Shown: piece by piece, positions 61,101 to 64,000 of the stretch
Layout: each line of letters opens with the position of its first letter
Position numbering within the stretch: position 1 is the first letter of the stretch
Assembly: GCA_951640165.1 (NCBI GenBank)
Contig: OX621265.1
Span: forward strand, 15,699,001 to 15,763,000
Length of the DNA stretch: 64,000 nt
Direction of reading: 5' to 3'
From: Pseudoips prasinana
Lineage: Eukaryota > Arthropoda > Insecta > Lepidoptera > Nolidae
Notes under the pieces: generated by a model
Database searches by the model: none
Seen by the model: the letters and a program-made list of their open reading frames with translations, nothing else
What the model was told of the DNA's origin: nothing
Program-made: the position numbers and the translations under genes

Positions 61101-61962
61101 ACAAATTTCTTTTGAATTAAGATTTTCAGAAGAAGCCCGATTTTTTGTTTTTCGACCAAATTCTACGCTGTCTTTGCCGATCGTGACCTTACCTTTTGAA
61201 AAGTCCATAATAACGGCATACTTGCTCAAAAAATCTTGACCTAAAATTAAATCACAAGCTAGATTTTCTACAACATAAATATTAATATTAAATTCTTTAT
61301 CAACAATATAAAAATTAAACTTAGCAGTTCCTGCCGTATTAATGTGCCTGCCGTCCACCCCTCTTATCACGCCGTCTGCAGCCCCTGATAATTGTAAATC
61401 CAACCAACATGCTAATGTACGTGACATACAAGATATTGTGGCTCCTGTGTCTAATGAGAGTTATTTTATTTGTTCCGTTATTGTTATTTAACATTGTACG
61501 ATTAGCATAAAATTATAATATTAATGTTGTCCGCTGCTAGACATGGGCGTAGCCCAAATATTTTCATAATTTTAATACTGGTTATGATTGACTATAGTCA
61601 TCACACTTATGACTTATTTTATTGGTGGTGATGATGTATAAGTGGCGCTGCTACATGATTATCAGGTGTTACCTTGAAAAGAGTCGTTTTTGGGGCACAC
61701 ACACAGGATGTTCATTGTCTGGAGAAGCAATGAAAGCCTCCTAGACTAACCAAGTCTTGTTATTATGTTGTTTATGCCAGAAAACACACGATATTTATAG
61801 ATTACATCAAAAATGTGGAATTATCATGTCACGGTGTTTGCGACCAAACATCTCCGAAACGGCTGGCCCGATTCGCATAAAAATTTTGTATGAATATCTG
61901 GCGAATATTTTTTTTTTTTACCTTAAGTTTAAGGGTGAACCACTACTAAATATTTGCATTTA

Positions 61963-61999
<37 letters not shown>

Positions 62000-63428
62000 A
62001 AATTAAATAAAACTTTAAATTCACCATTCTACTACCAAGCCCTATCTATTTTTTTTTCTTTTTAGTACCAATAATTTAATTTTATGTTTATTTGGATAAT
62101 TTTTTTTGCACCCAATCAAATGTCTTTCGATGACTTAGATTTGTTAATAGACCCGATAGATGGCGCTGCGATAAGACTGCGAGTTTTATTGCTATTGTTA
62201 TGGCAGTAGTAGAATACATAAGCCGTTTACTTATGTTACTGATGAGAATGTTTATACTTACAATTTTATTTTATTTGTCAAATATATGAATATACTTTCG
62301 CGCATAAATTTTGTTTTCATGTGAAACGTACGAGAGCAACGATGACCAGGGGCGGTGTTCCAGTACAACCACAATGGACATGATGGAAGATCGGAAAATG
62401 AATAACGGGATTTACAAGAAGTAAATATCCAGGTAGAGATAGGGATTTAGGAAATGGGTGAAGCGTAGATTAAGGGGATATTTCCGTCAATAGTTAAGAG
62501 TGGGTGATAGAATTTAATTATTCATTGGCATCACACATCTAGCACATAGTAGCCGATAGATGTGGGAGAACCTCATGGACTCCATGATGTTGATGGGTAT
62601 TCTGTTCTACCTAACACTTTTATTTTCATGTCTGGGGACAAATAGATGATAGGGTAGGTTAATTGGTATAAATGAGATATTTATTTTTCATTAATCTTGG
62701 TTGGTATATGATCTTCCATCATGGTCCTGACTCTCTGGAACCCCATCCTTGATTGATAAGATTAATATCTTTTTGTTATCAATTATTTTGGATAGTTTAG
62801 CAGTTAGGTTTTATAGTAGGATAGCCATTAGCCAACTTTTATACATGCTTCAATTAATTTTTAACCACTTGTTCTAATTAATTATTTCAGATTATCATTA
62901 ATAATTTAGTTGAACGGTCAACTGTTGTAATAATTTAATTTGGATTAAACTTTTAACCAGTTGTTATAATTAAGTTTGCCCTTTTAAAATAATTATTTTC
63001 AGATCATTAATTTATGATTTATTTAAATGGTTAAAAGTTGTAATTATTTTCATTTTTTTTTATTTCTGTACTTTTACTTGGTGATAGGACCAAGTATGAT
63101 CATTGAAGCTTTTGTGTGTGAAGGTTGACTAATATTTTATTTTAGCTAGGATAGCTATAATTAGGTAGTGTTTAGCTAGTGTTAGGAAAGTAGAATTAGG
63201 GCCTTGAAAGTATAATTTTTGGTTGGTTTTTTTTATACTTTGAGCAAGTCGGACTCATACTCCCATTTGCTAGACTTTCAGTGGGTCCTGGGTTCAATTC
63301 TACTCTTTTTTGATTGCACCTATGTATTTGATAACTCCCAACATAGGTAGACAGTTATAATGTAGGAAGGTAACAGAATTTTGGAAGTGTTTCAAGACTT
63401 CCAAAATTTTTTTTTGGGGAGGGGGTGA
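58105..63428 (+). mobile_element. Retroelement array, complete unit 2 (5324 bases)
   Basis: Same layout as unit 1. The A-run is 30 bases followed by TTT (61965-61997), against 32 and TT in unit 1. Confidence 0.92.
58248..61427 (-). CDS. Ty3/gypsy Pol, 1059 aa, unit 2
   Basis: Same domain order, positions and limits as the unit 1 copy, including YVDN in place of YVDD and the loss of gag. The only protein difference is Leu instead of Phe at residue 188, before the reverse transcriptase domain. Confidence 0.93.
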   Translation of the reverse strand: MSRTLACWLDLQLSGAADGVIRGVDGRHINTAGTAKFNFYIVDKEFNINIYVVENLACDLILGQDFLSKYAVIMDFSKGKVTIGKDSVEFGRKTKNRASSENLNSKEICTSFFFDSNVKCQSSAVTDITEKNYVDLSRSDYNYFSGLKNTIDFSLESECNFVLGKNLKSEHKAELVNLLNSSIDIFSLKKLNRLGRCDIIKVNIETTDEQPVNSLPYRVSPAQRKIIDEQVQEMLELGVIEESNSPYASPVVLVKKSDGSWRFCVDYRKLNKKIVSDRYPIPAIDDLIGYLSKARFFAELDLNSGYWQTSIQEGKHKTAFITASGLYSFNVVPFGLKSSQALFQRMMDRVIGDLRFKNAIVYVDNIIVYGETFHEFLEALKELFVRFRRANLTFKSSKCQFGLTELCVLGYHISREGMKPDTTKLEAIREVSAPKNTKDVRKLLGLFSYYRKFVKNFAEVTLPWTKLLKKGVKFDWSTECQRSFKQVKTILCNPPILRYFSSDPKVVTRIMVDSSDGALGAALLQSHEGQMHPVAYASRKLSETETRYSTTEKECLALVWALKYFKTYLWGSSFQIATDHKALCWLQSRKDTSGRLARWALAIQEWDFEIVFCRGKDNILADFLSRNPLSIRQDSNVDEEKPMDDGLEVFKIEFVSFQEGQRQDNVCIRIMNILQSGREYRGFYINNGLLYKRVYRNSSVREVVVLPKSLFQDVMKEIHDDPWLGGHLGLAKTLGKFRVRYFMYGADKEIEKYIRTCIPCQERKGTQKIAELMPISVTSMMEKVGIDVLGPFRVSDRGNKFIIVALEYVSRYAVCKAVPRATSNVIMEFLTEEIFCRFGGVREIISDRGTVFTAHIVQEVIRLFGAKAVLTSAFHPMTNGLVERFNRTLLSMLSKFVAADQRNWCHFVPLVTYAYNSSRQASTGIVPHLLMYGREPRTVLDMDLSTNNVHNYMSVDEKRIALENLATQAVNNITQAQQKQKSSHDRRASRREFQPEDLLLLYTPRRISGKNFKLQRLFVGPWVVVRRVSDVTYVVRKPGRNRSDTVHINRMKSFQTREI

Positions 63429-64000
63429 TGTAATGATATTACCTGCCCTCCTATAGAATAAAACCTCTTTTATCAAGATAGCTAGTAGCTCTGGTCATTT
63501 TATTAAAATAACTAAACATAGCTTAAAATAACTCTCATTAGACATAGGAGCCCAGCATATCAAGTATTTATTCAAATCTCCCTTGTCTGGAATGATTTCA
63601 TCCGATTGATATGTACTGTGTCGGATCTATTCCGTCCAGGCTTTCGCACCACATAAGTGACATCACTTACACGTCTAACCACCACCCATGGCCCTACAAA
63701 TAACCGTTGTAATTTGAAGTTCTTACCAGAAATTCGTCTCGGAGTGTACAAGAGCAACAGATCTTCCGGCTGGAATTCTCGCCTTGACGCTCGCCTGTCG
63801 TGGCTGGACTTCTGTTTCTGCTGCGCCTGGGTTATGTTGTTTACTGCTTGTGTGGCTAGGTTTTCCAAAGCAATTCTTTTCTCATCTACAGACATATAAT
63901 TATGTACGTTATTTGTTGACAGATCCATATCTAACACTGTGCGTGGTTCTCTACCATACATGAGTAGATGTGGAACAATTCCAGTGGAAGCCTGTCTACT
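63429..64000 (+). mobile_element. Retroelement array, unit 3, cut by the window end
   Basis: Starts TGTAATGATATTACC at 63429 after the third polypurine tract and continues to the last base. Confidence 0.9.
63572..64000 (-). CDS. Ty3/gypsy Pol, C-terminal part, unit 3 (partial)
   Basis: Integrase C-terminal end, matching the other copies from about residue 917 to the stop at 63572. The rest lies beyond the window. Confidence 0.9.
   Translation of the reverse strand, partial: SRQASTGIVPHLLMYGREPRTVLDMDLSTNNVHNYMSVDEKRIALENLATQAVNNITQAQQKQKSSHDRRASRREFQPEDLLLLYTPRRISGKNFKLQRLFVGPWVVVRRVSDVTYVVRKPGRNRSDTVHINRMKSFQTREI

Overview
The window looks like moth or butterfly (Lepidoptera) nuclear DNA: AT-rich, with very little coding sequence and packed with repeats of types familiar from that order. 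These include tRNA-derived SINEs, a 5S-like SINE, Helitron-like elements with CTAG ends, mariner, Tc1 and hAT remnants, non-LTR retrotransposons and many small foldback elements. Everything is called from sequence reading and remembered family features; no search was run.

One host gene is present. Seven short coding exons on the minus strand, from 45265 down to 25434, give a 262-residue homologue of BORCS5 (myrlysin), the N-myristoylated subunit of the BORC complex that couples lysosomes to kinesin transport. Every junction has an AG acceptor, a GT donor and a matching codon phase. Its six introns, about 19 kb, are filled with mobile elements, two of them within about 30 bases of a splice acceptor.

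Layout. 1-8640: SINEs, CTAG-ended elements, 'GGTTCCG' repeats and LINE tails. 8640-14306: decayed LINE pieces, one interrupted by a 3.4 kb element with 469-base terminal direct repeats. 14604-18810: a 5'-truncated R1-clade non-LTR retrotransposon with a complete endonuclease/reverse transcriptase frame, a broken ORF1 and a 14-base target duplication. 18811-25380: repeats and several perfect palindromes. 25393-45272: the BORCS5 transcription unit with nested repeats, two mariner fossils and an 11-unit minisatellite. 45455-48645: a Tc1 transposase pseudogene split by a SINE and by a 2.2 kb hAT-like element that carries the remains of another gene. 48650-52055: SINEs and LINE remains.

52056-64000: an array with a 5.3 kb period. 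Each unit carries a long Ty3/gypsy pol frame (1059 residues) on the minus strand, but the polypurine tract and LTR start in the spacer point along the plus strand. The units are almost identical, lack gag, and carry Asn in place of the second catalytic Asp of reverse transcriptase (YVDN). At the left edge is an internally deleted unit with a snap-back integrase fragment. This composite is the most unusual structure in the window.
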